From assembly GCA_030272585.1 (NCBI GenBank), contig BSYQ01000005.1:2108001-2172000 (forward strand): a DNA stretch of 64,000 bases. The letters run 5' to 3'. The position numbers and the translations under genes are program-made. Below the pieces are notes generated by a model. That model saw only the letters and a list, made by a program, of their open reading frames with translations, was not told the DNA's origin and did not search any database. This document shows, in pieces, positions 1 to 13,600 of this stretch. Position 1 is the stretch's first letter. The number at the start of each line of letters is the position of its first letter. Source of the DNA: Bryopsis sp. KO-2023 (Eukaryota; Chlorophyta; Ulvophyceae; Bryopsidales; Bryopsidaceae).

Positions 1-3000
1 CATGAAACGCATAGCTTCATTTTCTTCTGGAGTCATTGGACCGAGAAACTTCTCGCAAGAAACGGGCGAACCTACAGTGTTGTTTTTACCCAAGCACATG
101 ACCTTTCAACATATTAACTTCCATTACCATTATCATTATCATTACCATTACCATTACCATTACCACCGTTACCACCATTACCACCATTACTGGTTTTCAT
201 GATGCTCTGGGAGTCGTTCCTACTATAGGGCGAAGACAGTCAAAATTATAGGGAAGGAGGAGAAAGAACACCAATCCATAGATACTAGTTCTGGGAATAA
301 CACTGCTTGCAGGAAGTTGGATTTGATTTCAAGACCTTCCCAATTTTAAAATTTTTGGTGACCCAAGCACAAAAAACACAGAGCTCTCGAAAGGCAGTCT
401 GATGACTATCATTCAAGAGCAAATAAAAAATTTAAAACCTCAGCAAAACGATCGATTCGCACCTCCAATCGGTTCGGTTCTAGCTTTTTTCCTTGGACTC
501 TGTTCGACTTCTTTTTCTTCTTCCTGGCCCAATTCTGGTCCTTCTTTTTCCGTTTCAACTTCTTGCCTTTCTTCTTCTTCTTCTTCTTCCTGGACTTCTT
601 CCCCATCCAGTCTTTTCAAAGCTCGCTCCATTTCTTTTTCCACATCGTCAACTGTGCAGGATCACCCCAGCCCAACAGTGGCTTTTTGTCAAAATTTCTT
701 TCCAAACAAAATTCAATACATTTTTTTTGCTTCAATACGAAGGGTTTGAACGGTTGGTGACCTGGATAAAAAGAGTGCCGGAAAACAACAGGGAAAAAAT
801 GTGCCAAAATTGTGGTGAGTCGAATATGTGTAAATTACTGTGAGAAGATTTCCATAACGATTCAACGCACGCGTACGTCTATTGAAATGAAATCCTAAGG
901 ATAAATCCACCAAGGATAAGAAAAAAAATTCTATGAATTTCAGAGAAAACTGATATAGGAGCGAGAAACATGGCGCTGAAGCCTACGTTAAACAAATAAG
1001 AAAAGAATTGAAACTTCCAACATCCCACCCAAGTTTGAATCACTTTGTTGTTTTTTTTTTAACTCCCTCTCTCTTACTTGGATGGGCATCTGGGTCCTCT
1101 TCCGAATCGCTATCATTTTGAACGCTTTCTCGAAGAAACAATTTTTTCTTTCTGGCCAGCTCTTTTTCTTCTTTCCTCAAATTCCTTTCAAAGACATCAT
1201 AAAAAAAACTCAAAAAAAAAACCTTACATGGGCATGTTAGATATCAAGCCAACCTATAAACTGCATTCCAGATGTTTTGCAGAATGGGTTCAAATTCATG
1301 TGGATTTCATACATACTCACTTTGTGTATGCTGGTGGATCCGAGCTTCCAGAAATGATGCCTCCTGAGAGTCTGACATAGTCGCCATAGCAAGTTTCACA
1401 CATCCCTTGCCGATGATGCTTTGCTCCAGCATGCACTGCAATGACCAAAAAATGAAAAAAATGAAAAAAATGAAAAATGAAAAAAAAAATGAAAAATGCA
1501 TGTTTATTTTTGAAGCTAGCTAGCTAGCTAGCTAATATCCAGTCAGTACGAGGCCATAAACGGTGCATTCACAAGCCCAAAAGATGGTAGTTTCTTTTTT
1601 TTTTTTTTTAAAGGAGCAAACCAGCTTGAAATCCAACTTGGATTTCAGGATTTGCACCCAGAGAGATTGTGAAAAACCTCGGTCTGGTCGTCCATATCAT
1701 TCCTGTGCATGGGCTTTCACCCTTGATGCAGCCAAAAAAAGTGAACAGGAACAGAGGGGTACTATTTTTCTGTATTTTGAATTTGTTTTATGTATTTTGA
1801 ATTTATTTTTTATATTTTTTTTGGCTCACCGATGTGATGGCATCGATTTTCCAACACCCCTGGGGCATCCTCCTTTTCTCCATCTGGCTTTTCGGACCCC
1901 TCCGCAATGTCCCCAGAGGGTTCCAGCTGTCTTTCCTCTTCTCTTTCGACCCCTGCAGCCAGAAGGGCGGCTTCGTCCTTGTCGAACTCCAGGGCTTGCT
2001 CTTCGAACTGCTTGGCCGTCAGTTTTCCACATTTCGTTTGGGAAAACTCCACGAGCCTCTTCGAAACGGTGTCTGCACCGATGTGGACCACATGAACAAT
2101 ATCTTTCTTGTTCCGGGGGCAGCCTGAATCGCAAAAACTCAAGCCGTCTCATGCCAGCCACCATCTGCTTTTTTACAGCCAGGTTATTAAACCCTTATTG
2201 GGGTGCCAATGGTTTTTTGATCCCTTTAACCCAGGTGGAATCGCATCTTAATATTTATATGATGGGGCGCTTTTTCTTGTTAAAAATAGAAAAAAAGTCA
2301 ATTTTGCTATATGCTGGAAATTTTCAAATCTAGGGTCTGAGTCGTTCATCAGCATAATTCGTCAACTGATCAGAAATGTGTTGGTTCTGCGGATACTGCA
2401 AAAAAAACCTAATCAACTCCAATTTTTTTTTCCATTTTCTACAAACAGTAAGTATGAACAAGCCCACTGGGTGGGTGAGTTGCAATCAAAGCCAAACAGC
2501 GGCACACTGTTTTAAATTTATTATCATTTAGAAGGATCACCATGGATTTGTGAAGCCAACAGCAACGCCGCTCCACACAGTCCAGACGGCCGGCGTCCGG
2601 TCTGAATCCAATCGCGTTTCATACTTTTGATAAAAGCAAGGGCAGATTTCACAATCTGCGGAGATTTCGCACCGAATCGAAGCCTGTCGGCGTAACGGTG
2701 AATGAATAGGCTGGGGTCCACGGGGCTGAAAGTAACCACCAAAAAAAAAAGGAAAAAAAAAAACTCAATGTCGTTTGTTGCTGGTACAAAAACTAACATA
2801 TATACATGTCATGCTTTCTTTTTAGTTCGTGGAAAAAAAAGTTTGAAACCTTGTTTCAAATGTGTACACAAATCAAAGGGATGCATGTAATATCAAAAAA
2901 ATGATTTTTTCTGGATCATGTGTTTTTTTTAGTACTGAAATCTTTTTAAACATCAGAAAACAAAACCTCGATTGGAAAAAGAAAGTGCCCCGGGAAGGGA

Positions 3001-4764
3001 AAGACAGGGAGGGCACTACTGACCAAGTGATAATTGGATGGTGGTCGAGACGAAACAGGAGGCACAGGTCGAGGAAAACCGTTCCTAGAGTGTAGATGTT
3101 CACTCTCAAGGTATCCGAAAAGTCGATGAGCAGGTATGGTCGTCGGTCTTGTCGGCAAATGATGTAAACGCAACTCGCACCGACCTGTCGAGACAAACGA
3201 AATTAATCAAGTCTAATCAAGCCTCTTATTTTATTTTAATTAATTTATTTATTTTGTGTCCTTAAAAAATGAAAGAAAAACTTTTGATGTGCTTTAATTA
3301 AGTACTGCTCTTTCTTTCTTTTTTGTCAAACCCAGAAACATGGTCGAATCAAATGGGCCTTTAAACTTTGGACTTGCATCTAGACGACAGATTGTTTTTG
3401 TTTTTTTTTCCTCCAGAATTGTTTGCAGTACAGGAAGGCATAATATGCTGTTTTTTTTTTTTTAATATATAATAAAATAGCACCTGTTTGAAGATTTAAA
3501 TTTTCAATGCAATAAATATCAAATGAGGATTCATATTGTATTTGTTTTCACTATAAGCACCGTGTTGGCCCTTCTTCCTCGCAGGAAACCTCGGTGAACC
3601 GCCAGCTTGTATAGTCGAAGTGCTGCCTCCACGGTGTCGTCCCTGGGTCTGATGTTCAGCTGATCCACAATCAGCATGATTTCTGCCCGGCCCCTGTCCT
3701 GATTTTCGTACAGTGCATTTCCATCCTGCAACCACAGCCAACACAACATCGTTTAAAAAAAAATCTATTTATAGACCATAGGAAAGAATGAAGAATCTAT
3801 TTCTTATTTTTTTATTTACCTTTGCACTGACCCTTCAGAATCGAATCACGCAGAAATGTTGTGTGGATGCTCGTACGGAATAAGCAGTCGCAAGAATTTA
3901 CCCCCAAAAAAATTCCACGTTATTATTTCCACTCTAATTTTACTTCTTGTTATCACTTTTATTTTTTCCACTAAAATTTCTTGGACTTTTCAAAACTTTT
4001 CGTATCAATAGATTTTAGAACGCGCACACACATGCAGGTCTTATCAGCTTCAGTCGAATGAGTCTACCTCCCCCCTCCCAATGAAATCTCATTTCATACC
4101 AAATTGTGCCATTGCTGGGGGAAAAAAATGCTGCTGTTCATGCAAAATCAAATTTCAGAACGCAAAATCGAATTTCACATTTACCGTTTCTACAGCGCTT
4201 CGGAATGCCGAACTCCCTTCAGTGACCATTTGACCAACCAACCCCCCCTCTGCCGAAAATGACATGGCATTCACATAGTGCGCCTCCTCCAGGACAGACC
4301 CGCATTTTGTGCAGTACCTATCATTGAAAAAAAGCTAAAAAAGTTTATTTGTGAACAGAAATACCTCAATGGAAAGCCTTCAGTGACAGCAAAGCAGCAA
4401 TATGGTAATTCTCATGGTTTGGAAAAGAAGGGGAGGAAAAAATCTGAAAAGAGCATGGAACCCCTGAAAAATCCCATTGATTTCTTTTGGGAGAAATCCC
4501 CAAGTGTTTTTGTTTAAAATGGCAATGTTTAAACAAAAACATTCCAGGCAGGTCACCAGGGAAAAACAGCAAAGCTGAAAACTTTATCGTTTGCAAGGCG
4601 AGGTGACCCCTTGGTTCAACAAATCTATTTTTAAACATGTGAGCAAGCGATTCATTACGAAGAAAAAAAAAGCAGCAACGACAGGATGGACAAACTTACG
4701 AGCAGCCAGCAGCAAAATCTTCTTCGGCCTCGACCTCAGCGTCGCAAACCTTGCAGAAAATCAT
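1..4764 (-). CDS. BRF1: BRF1, TFIIIB subunit (3' end beyond window)
   Basis: TFIIB-related factor that recruits RNA polymerase III to tRNA and 5S genes in the nucleus. I read ten exons: 4764-4700, 4317-4185, 3725-3552, 3184-3024, 2725-2541, 2123-1830, 1435-1321, 1184-1078, 651-463 and 71-1. All introns are GT..AG and all phases agree, giving 498 codons up to the window edge. Seen in order: an N-terminal zinc ribbon (CKVC then CTKC), two TFIIB-like cyclin repeats (LYKLAVHRGFLRGRR in the first, TGRRPSGLCGAAL and KRLVEFSQT in the second), and a CETCYGDYVRLSGG block followed by SDPPAY, as in other BRF1 proteins. An acidic, Glu-rich stretch lies in exon 9. If exon 9 is not spliced at 463, the protein stops at 440. 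The exon at 71-1 resembles the start of Brf homology block II, but weakly. Family identity is secure; the last two junctions are less so. Confidence 0.88.
121..190. repeat. Hexanucleotide microsatellite (CCATTA/CCACCATTA)
   Basis: Tandem run of CCATTA and variants lying in the presumed last visible intron of BRF1. It creates a His-Tyr repeat ORF on the plus strand that is not a gene. Confidence 0.9.
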
Positions 4765-5529
4765 TTTCGCTCGAGCACGACTCAGTGTCCGCGTGTGTGC
4801 TAAACCCCGTTTTGTCTCAAACGAAACAAGGCAACAGCCAAACCCTTTGGCTGATGTGTGCTGAATGGTCTGACATGGGGGCACGACGAGGAATATGGGA
4901 ACCTGGTTAGAACCTGACACACTGAGCATTTTTTTTCCAAATTTTGTACGTTTTTCCCATACTTTTCCATCCTTGCCACATTCCGTCCGTCTGTTTGTGA
5001 AAATCAATCTTTCTTTCTGGGTTTAGTGGGAAAAGATACTATGCAAGTGAAGGAGGGGCACGTCTAAAAAGAACAAAATATATCTGCTCTGCTTTGAAAG
5101 CATGGATGGTTGCCAACATGAGCTTGAATCTTTTTTTTTTTTCACAATAGAATCTGTTTACATCTCAATATTCATCCTTGATCTCCTCTGTTCCCAACAT
5201 TACCCAACCATTGATCTTTGACCGGTTTCCGGGCCATAATGTCCAGCTTGAATCCGTTTTCTCCAGAAAAGAAACTCTGAAAAATTGAAAAATTCGCATG
5301 GAGCCTCACAGGATCTGAAAATATACAGACTTGACCAGAAAAACAGTTGAACTACTACACAAAACACTCTTTTGCCCCCAAAGTGAAGTCTCTACTATCT
5401 TGTTGCGACTCGTGCTGTAGTGGAATACAAGATCAAATCTTGCAGAATCTATAACAGTGCCATGAACATCAGCTCTCAAAGAAAAAAATTCTGCGTCTAA
5501 GGGTGGTATGCTTGCACTAGCAGGAATCC
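4765..5529. other. Intergenic, BRF1 upstream region
   Basis: Lies between the BRF1 start codon and the 3' end of the next minus-strand gene, so it should hold the BRF1 promoter and the neighbour's 3' UTR. An 82-codon minus-strand ORF (5554-5306) overlaps the neighbour's last exon in another frame. I see no family resemblance in it and no clear TATA box. Confidence 0.5.
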
Positions 5530-6906
5530 CTAGTCTAACACGTTGTTCAGCCATGTCGAAAACGGCCCGCCCCCATCGTTTCTACAACAGTGATCGTCCA
5601 GCAAAAAGGTTCTCGTATTTGAGCTGCTTGGCTTTGAGGGGCAGCCACAATAGTCGCTGCAGTGTTGAGTGATCGTCCGAGTGTCCCAATCGACTTCCTG
5701 CATCCATGATGCGCTGCATTGTCCGTTTCTAGCCTGAAAACACACACACACACAACATAGTTTTTTTATTTGTGAATATTCTAGAGGAGAGTTTGGGCAA
5801 ACCACCAAAGATTTTAGAGTCATTACCTGCTCTTTGCAAGAATACGCTTGGCATGTTCCCCAAACAGCGGCTTGACACTTCTTGTAAGAGTTGGGCACAC
5901 CAACGCATCTCCACGCGTTTTTCGGTTTCGGTGTGGCAGTGATGCTCGAAGAACCTCCACGGCGGAACCTCCGACTCCACGACTACAGGTCACAAATTTC
6001 TCAGCAAATTCATATTTTGAGAAAGACTCGGAGTCAGAGTTCATGGATTTGGATATACAGAAAAGCCCGTACTTGGACTGTGAACTCGTAGGCTCGGTGG
6101 TTGTCCAAATTATCGACGGTCACACAGCCTCCCTTGCTGATCTTCTCTGGAATATCGAAAAAAAAGCGCGTGTTGTCCTCCACCAAGGCTGCCCTCACTT
6201 TGAACTCGTCCACACATCCCGAATTCGTCACTCCATCCCAACAAAGCTCTACCTGGTGTACCAAATCCAGTGGTGTGATTTTTTGGTGCAACAAAATCGT
6301 TTATTGAGACCAGAAAAACTCTCGCGTTTGATTGCCACCATCGTTGCCTGTGAGTTTGAGGAGGTTTCCTCACCCTTTGATCTCCTGATTTTGCTCTTAG
6401 TCCAGTTGGAGCTCCTGGTGGGACTCGCGTGCATCTATTGCGTGGGGTTGCATAAACACTCGAGGACGACGCCTCGCTGCGTCCGAATTCATGAGAAATC
6501 GCCTGCAAACAGACGACCTTAAGCTGGGCACTGGGCTCGACGAAGATATAGCTCGAACCTGTTAAACCATCGGCCACCAACGTACCTTGACAGTGAACTT
6601 GTACTCGACCCCATTCTCGAGTTCGTCGATTACAACCTTGTGTTCTGGGGTTCTGAAAAGCTCCCAATCGAAGAAAGACCTTCGATCGGAGATGATTTGC
6701 ACATCGACAGTGTACTCATCCACACAGGCGCCATTCCTGGGGTCATCCCACTGCAAGGTGACTTTCCCATTGCCAGGTGCGGCGCGAAGGCCTGCTGGCG
6801 GGCCAGGATTCAGGACAGCGCAGCCAATGCCGCCAGTAAACGTAATTGTCTGTGCCGCAGCGCTGCCAGCAAAACCCAAGAGGACGAAGAGTGTTGGAAC
6901 AATCAT
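5530..6906 (-). CDS. Secreted protein, two FN3-like domains, Cys-rich tail
   Basis: Five exons: 6906-6586, 6502-6374, 6252-6073, 5982-5827 and 5733-5530. All four introns are GT..AG and in phase 0. The protein is 329 aa. It starts with a signal peptide (MIVPTLFVLLGFAGSAAAQ). Two fibronectin-III-like repeats follow, each with a W core strand, a CVDEY/CVDEF motif and a final YEFTV/YKFTV strand (about residues 30-107 and 134-210). The tail has about ten cysteines (CSDYCGC, HCC) and no membrane segment. This suggests an extracellular or secretory-pathway adhesion or binding protein; the substrate is unknown. The ATG at 6906 is chosen because it directly precedes the signal peptide, although the frame stays open to 7068. 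It is transcribed divergently from the gene at 7676. Confidence 0.75.
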
Positions 6907-7675
6907 ATGTCGCACGACAACACCAAAGCCCACTTTGCCGCGGCCGGTTTCTCTGGATAGATTCAAAACTTCGCTTGTTGGTGTGGAAAATTTAAGAGTT
7001 TCAGAACGACAGTGGTGGTTTGGGAGGATATTCCAACACAGGAAAGGCCAATTGCTGGGACACTCCAAGCAATCTGAGTTTCACGCATCAACAAACCACC
7101 AAAGTGCCAATCGGTATCCAATGAAAATAACAGCTGAAAGAGGGCATCATCCCATAAATGTGTCCCTGCAGCCTGCCAACAACAATGCCAACTTTACATT
7201 CCTTAATATCCCTAGACTCTGTTGGAGTAAGAAACGTTAATCTAAACACATGCTGGATGTAGAGGATGCTCCATCGTCCATCCTCTGGCAGAGCCTTCTT
7301 GATTCTCTCGCATTTCTTCCCTACTTCAAGATAGTTTCTCCATCAATCTATATTCAAGGTGCCCTGCACCTCGCTGCCCAAACCACGCTAAACATGTGCT
7401 CGAGGACGATCATCTGCCACTCCCCTGTCCTGCTGTGTGTATCAGTTTTATCAGTTGTTATAACAATTGTTGTGTAGTAATTACCTCACAATATCGCGAG
7501 TATGAATGAGGGGGGACTAATGTTCAATTCTGATCGTATAGTTTTTGGAGTACAATATTATGCTTCGAAGAATGAATCGAATTGGCTGCTTTCGTTTTTC
7601 TGTCCACCAAAGACAGAAAAACGACGCTATGAACTATCACATTTCATGTCATGCACAAGATCACATAGTTCAACG
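6907..7675. promoter_or_regulatory. Divergent intergenic promoter region
   Basis: This 770-bp stretch separates two divergent genes for secreted proteins and must hold both promoters. No TATA box or paired operator-like motif was recognised. The frame upstream of the ATG at 7676 is open back to 7502, so an N-terminal extension of the right-hand gene is possible, but it would bury the signal peptide. Confidence 0.4.
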
Positions 7676-9778
7676 ATGCCTCACAACGCCGATTCTCGTC
7701 TTCTGGCCAATAACCGTCGCACCGCATGCTTGGGCATCTCCCTTTTTATTCTTTCCCTGGGCTGGGCTGAAAGAGGCCTATGTGCAAACTGTCAAAGAAG
7801 GACGCTTCTAGAGCTCACGTCAGATGGCACAGTATTCTACGTCCGGAGCGTGAATGATTTCAAGCAAGCGCTATTTCTAGGAACTGTGACCAGTGTTTTC
7901 TTGCTGCAAGATGTGTGGGTCACAGAAGAGCAATGGAAGGACTTCGTCGTGCCGGAAATTGATAGAGAGGTCGTCGTTGAACCTCATGAGTCGTTGCTCA
8001 AGGACGGAATCGTCCCACAGATATTCACAGATGGACTTCTCAAGCGAATAAAGGTGGGGCAAACTACAACGGATCCCCAGATATTTTGTTAACAAAGACA
8101 CTGGGTCGTCTAACATCGCTTTTTTTTTCGAATCCAGGTTGTCGAGAATGGGCGTTTGATATTTCGAGACATCCAGGCACTTGACATAGGGGAGCCTCGT
8201 GTCGTGGATGGGTACACCAGGCTCGTACCCTTCTTTGATATCTCACCAGGCCAGGGGGTGGAGTTTCACAATACCACTTGGAATGTGGAACCGTTTTGCT
8301 CCACTTTAGGGGGGCTGGCTGGTGTAAGATTCGCAACAATGCTCCGATGTACCATTCCTGAATGCAATATGATTGTGCTTGATGAAAAAAACTCAGTTTT
8401 TGTGGAAAGGGGCCGATGGGATAATGCTGGAGCGGAAAGTCCACAGGTGCTGTCAAAATTTATGAGACATTCTCTGGCCATTTTAACACACTATTGCTGT
8501 ATTTTATTCTCACAGTGGCAAAGAACTTTGCAAGTCATGCCCATACTGGAAATGGGAATGTACACTTTTTTTCGAACAGAGACGGTTTCTTCGCTGACTT
8601 TTTTTCACTTGCGGGTGGTGTATCACCAGGGGTACTTTGACGTGTACAATACGACATGGGATTGCGGTAACTTGGAACCGAGAAAATGGATAGCTCAGGC
8701 CATCCCAGACAGTATGCACACGGTACGCCATATCGCACATCTCAGCACATCGATATGAGATACGTCCAGAAAGTAACACAGTTCCTCTCCTCAAATCGCC
8801 CATGGTTCCAGTCTATGGTGCGACGTAGGTTTCGACCATGGCGGAGCTCGTTTCCACCGCGGCCAGTGCAGAGCCGCACAGCTACACAAGTCTGAACCTT
8901 CAAAACGACGTCACGTTCTTTAGTTCGTTTTTCCCGGAGAACGGCCTCCACGTCAGTCAAAGACGGCTGCGTGTGGATGGAGTCGAAGGTCGCAGAATCA
9001 CTCTTCAAGACGGAATGGTTCCTGTTTTCCACGTTACTCAGTTGGGGCACCTGGAAATTGCCAACATCGACTTCTCGATGAATGCATGTGATCTACGCGA
9101 GTGGAGAAGCTTTGTGGAGTTTGGAGATACCCGAGATCCGACAGTGGAGGGAGTTACGGATGCTGTAAGTATGACCAGTTGGTGTTTGTTTTACAGAACT
9201 GTTCATACAGACCCAAATCTGTCCGCGACGCTTTGCTGTCACATATAGCCGCAAAATCTAACGTCTGAAAAATAAAAGGAAAGAAAGCTGCTGTAAGTAT
9301 GAGGAGATGTATACTTCTGTTTACAAGATGGGTGCCCTGGAGAGCTCCTGAACCAAAATCTCTTGTTTTGTTCTGTCTGTAGGCGTATGGCTCAGAATGG
9401 GAATATATTGTTCCCAGTGTTATCGTTGATGCCGTCCCGGCTCCCCAGACCAAAACAACGCTGCAGAACATAACATTTTCATGTTATCAGTGCAGTCCAA
9501 TCTCCTTCACTCAGTATGGTGCCGCCTTGATCCAAGCAAACATTTCGCGGTTCCAAGACGACGTTCCTGATGAGGGAAATATGACGCTCGCGGAGTCGAG
9601 CAGCTTTCCGTTTCGATACACGACTGACACCGAGAATTTGATCGTTCGTAGTGGGAATGTGTCTCTGCATTTCCAGGATGTTGTGTTGGACTCCTACTAT
9701 GAAGTGTATCATTCGTCTGCGGTCTTGGAGCTCGAAAACGTGACGCTCACGTGTGGAAGTTTCGTTTCTCTGGAGTAA
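7676..9778 (+). CDS. Secreted protein, probable beta-helix fold
   Basis: Exons 7676-8053, 8138-8446, 8516-8722, 8829-9164 and 9383-9778; every junction is GT..AG in phase 0, giving 541 aa. A hydrophobic signal sequence (CLGISLFILSLGW) lies at about residues 18-30. The rest is short beta-strand-like repeats such as NGRLIFRDIQALDIG, FHNTTW, YNTTWDCG, LEIANIDFS and VSLHFQDVVLD. This pattern is typical of right-handed parallel beta-helix (pectin-lyase-like) proteins. Many NXT/NXS sequons fit secretion. No catalytic residues of a known polysaccharide lyase were recognised. The stop at 9776-9778 overlaps a good donor (GTAAGC), so the gene may continue into 9.8-10.2 kb, where an ORF ends in a hydrophobic segment. 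Function unknown. Confidence 0.6.
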
Positions 9779-10638
9779 GCTTATTATCTCACTAAAGGTT
9801 CAGTGAAAGTCTGCTCCTGCAAAAAAAACTGGAAGAGCGATTTTTGATGCGAATGTGTTTCAGCGTTTTCGCAAGATGGGGATTTCAGAAAAATTTTCCT
9901 AAATATATATGAAAGTCCCAGCCAGAAGAGAAATTGCCCCGAATAGTGACTGCTGAGCACCACTGTCCAGGCCTTATACTAGAACGACTGTTATATTGAT
10001 AAACTGGAACATTGAACGCAGTGGTGGGAATGCGCGACAGGGTCGAGGATGATCCAGAGACGAGCGGCGAAAAGAAGGAAACCAGCGAAAAGAAGCATTT
10101 GTTACAGGAGACACCTAACACTTTATCCACAGCTCATGTGCTGGCACCAACCACCTGGATCCCGTTCCTCGTCGAAACGATGCTGTGTTTGCTTATTGGT
10201 GTCTATTCCCCTTTCCCGTAGATGTTATTCTACCTGCATTGGGTTCTTGTAAGATGCCCTCCTGAACGACATTTTCCTATTGAGAAATGTTTGATGGACA
10301 TGCCGAAAAAAATACACCTCCTCCCACGTGAAAAAAAATTTAAAAAAATGAAGTGCATTTTCCTGCTCCACCCAAACAATCAGAACATATTTCGACGGGT
10401 GACCACAGGAATTTTGGGGCCCTATCTCCCCCCCCCCAGTGGCTTGGCTGCATCCAGCACAAATTACCCAGTCCTTGGTTCAGAATGCCTTGTGGAAGGA
10501 AACCCCAACAGACAAGTCCGATTCAATCAAGGCTCCATCACATCAAAATCTTGGCCATCCAAAACGGGGCGATCGCTACAAGTGCTTTCGAAATCTGCAT
10601 GGAAAGCGCTGACGTCTGGCCCCCTAGTCTGTGTTAAA
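9779..10638. other. Intergenic or 3' continuation; possible membrane-anchor exon at 10012-10221
   Basis: An open frame at 10012-10221 encodes a charged stretch then WIPFLVETMLCLLIGVYS, which looks like a C-terminal membrane anchor. I could not join it in phase to the beta-helix gene, so its ownership is open. The rest includes the presumed 5' flank of the starch synthase and a poly-C run near 10,430. Confidence 0.35.
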
Positions 10639-13600
10639 ATGTCGGCGAGTTCGCTCACCAGCTCGGCGTCGATCGCGCGGCGGCCGCGATTGCTGAATCC
10701 TTCCAATGTGAAAGCCGACACGAAAAGGGTAACGAGCGGTGGGGGGGGCAGTGGAGGAAGTCACTTCGCTGAACTCGAGCTCACCAAAGCCTTGTTTTCA
10801 AACAGTTTCTTGTTTTTCTGCGCGCTTTCAGTGTGGGAGGGTGTCTTCTGGGAAAGTGGTTTGCTTGACTACGGAAGAGAAGATCAAAAAGCTGACGGCC
10901 GAAAATCTCGGCTTGCGGGCAGAATTGGCGAGGGTTCAAAATGTAGAGCCAAACCAGGTGCAGTCATTTGAAATTGCCTTCTTCCTTTTCGATTGGATGA
11001 ACGCCTGCAAGGAGGAAACAAGAAAAAAACAGAAAGAAACAACCCTTTGACATTGAAATTATTTTTTTCTCATGAAATAAGCAGTAGAAAGGAGCCTTTC
11101 ATGGTGAAACTGTGAATTGCGGCTCATTCAAGACCCAAACATTGACCAGAGTGGATCTTTAGCTGGCCTTGGTTGCGGAATGTTTTCAAACGATTGGCAA
11201 TTCAGACATCTCTGCATACAACAGTAATATTTTTGGGTTGCCATGAGGAGGCAGCCCAATGGTAAATATTTTTTTCTATGAAATTAATAATACCTGGTAA
11301 TATTACCTTTCATTACCTTAAAAGAAGAAGAAATAGGACAAAGGGAAAAAGGAATCATTTATTGATGCGACAGGTGAGCTTTTCACCAGTGAGCAAGGTT
11401 GAAAAAACTGTGCAACCCAAAGCTGACCAAGTTGAAATATCAAGGTGAGGCAATTTATCAGTCTTTCCAATGCATCTATGAATGAACACAGTGCATTCAT
11501 GCCACTTTCTTACGGAAAAGAAATTGAGTTTTTTTGTTTTTTTTTTCAGAGTCAAAAAAAATATTTATGCTTTGTCAGGAAGAACTACTGTCCTTCTTAA
11601 GGAGAGGAATGTACCCCCCCTCCCCCCCCCCGACACACACACACACACATAGAAAAAAATAGATAAATAAGTGAAAGAAAAACAAAGACAATAGCAAGAA
11701 ACACACAGCTAGTGGAAAGTAAGACTTGAATGAAAACAGTAAAGGAAGGGATATTTTTCGTCTTTAATTTTATCTCACCTGGTCGGAAAAATTAATTGAT
11801 GAGGTATTGTCGTTTCGTTTTTGGTTAGCTCAGGAGATGAAATTCGGTGGCCGACCCCTGATGAAAGTCCCCCCTTTTGGGAAAGACCTGCTCGGACGAA
11901 TGCACCGGACGTTTCACAAAATGGAAGTTCCGAAATTGTCAAAACTCAGGGGGACAGCAGAGACTTGTATGTCATGCACATCACTGCTGAAATGGCGCCC
12001 ATTGCAAAAGTAAATTACACACAACTCCCAAACAATTAAAAATAAAACCAGAAATTAAAGAAAAAAACATTCCCTGTGTCTATTTCTGGATGGCAAATGA
12101 GCACAACTGCGTTTTTTGTGCTTCCCACCATACAGTGAAAAAGGCATCATCCAGACAGCACTTTAATATTTATTTTTTTTTGTATTGGGTGTGCAGGTGG
12201 GTGGTTTGGGCGATGTCGTAACTGGGCTGGCCAGAGCTTGCCTTGCAAGGGGCCACCACGTTGAAGTGGTTTTGCCTTATTATGAATGCTTGCCGGAAGC
12301 GTCCATCGAGAATTTGGAGCACGAAGTGGATTTTGATTGTCCGAAATCGAGGTTTTGGGATGGCGAGTGGCAAGAACACAGCTTGAAAACCAGCATTTGG
12401 AAGGGAAAGATCGCAGGTAATGATCGCAGCTACGAGAAACATTATTTTTTTTTTTCTGAAGGCAGTCCGGTCTGTGGGGTGGATTTCACTGACGAGGACG
12501 TCGGTGGCTTTGGTTTTCGTTTTCTTACGGTGATATGTGTCCATATGTTTGCATGGTTTTGAATTGAGTATTTCATTTTTTCATATATTGCATTATGGAC
12601 AAGATCCTGTTCACCACGCAAGTGATTGTTTTTGATCTTATCACCGAATGCAAAGACACCCCCCCAAAAAATAAAATCAGGGACTCTTGCAGAAACTGCG
12701 GGGCATTTGATCTAATTTTGGTGGTTTTGCTTTCATATGATGCGTTCATTCGTCAACCTTACCAGTGCCTAGCATATGTTATTAATTTTTATTGTTTGAA
12801 AATTCTCATTATTGTCTTTGACTTCAATTCCATTTGATTTCAGGTGTGCAGGTTTTTTTGGTGAGGCCAGACTGGGATTCGTGTAATATTTTCCGGGGTG
12901 GAAGAATTTATGGAGGGAGCTATAATGAACTGGAGGCGTATCTGTACTTTTGTAGGTAATTCAGGGTCGATCTGCATATATCCGACCGCAGCTGCTAGAA
13001 TTAATCTCATTTCGTTGCTGATCGATTGGCATGCATCGATTTGGAGGCGCTGCGCATTGTCAAATTTCATTTCATCAATCTTGGGTCAACAGAATCCCAT
13101 AAAATGACCGTAAAATAAACTACCCAAAATTCGCACATTCAGTTCCACACATCCAATTTTGTTTTGACCATTGCTTTTTTCCCCCCCTTATTTCAATAGG
13201 GCCAGTCTGGAATTCATGAAAACTACTTTTCGCCAGCCCCACATCCTTCACATCCACGAGTGGCAAGCCTCTGCGGTGGCGTTGCTGTATTGGGAAAAAT
13301 ATACCAACGAAGGTCTCAATTTATCCAGAATTGTTTTGACCATTCACAACATGGACAACAGCGGGGAATGCTCCCAAGACGAATTCATGGCATCGGGCAT
13401 CCATGGAAATCGTTTCGCAACGGTGGATAAGGCGCTCGACGAACGAACCATTGGACACAACCCTGAAAGACTGAATTTGTTGAAAGTAAGCAAATGGGAT
13501 GGTGAATTCTTATTCTTGCTGTTCATCAATGTTTCGTTCAGTATATGTTAATGTTTCGTACAGGTTCTGGGCGGGCAAAAGAAAAAAAAGATCCGTATCC

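Noticed and set aside
2..202. His-Tyr repeat ORF at the left edge
   Set aside because: Translation of the CCATTA microsatellite inside a BRF1 intron.
402..843. Plus-strand Ser/Leu-rich ORFs
   Set aside because: Antisense shadow of the Glu-rich BRF1 exon at 651-463.
3800..3880. An extra BRF1 exon between exons 2 and 3
   Set aside because: An open frame (TTFLRDSILKGQCK) exists but does not fit the phase of either neighbour; direct joining of exons 4317-4185 and 3725-3552 does.
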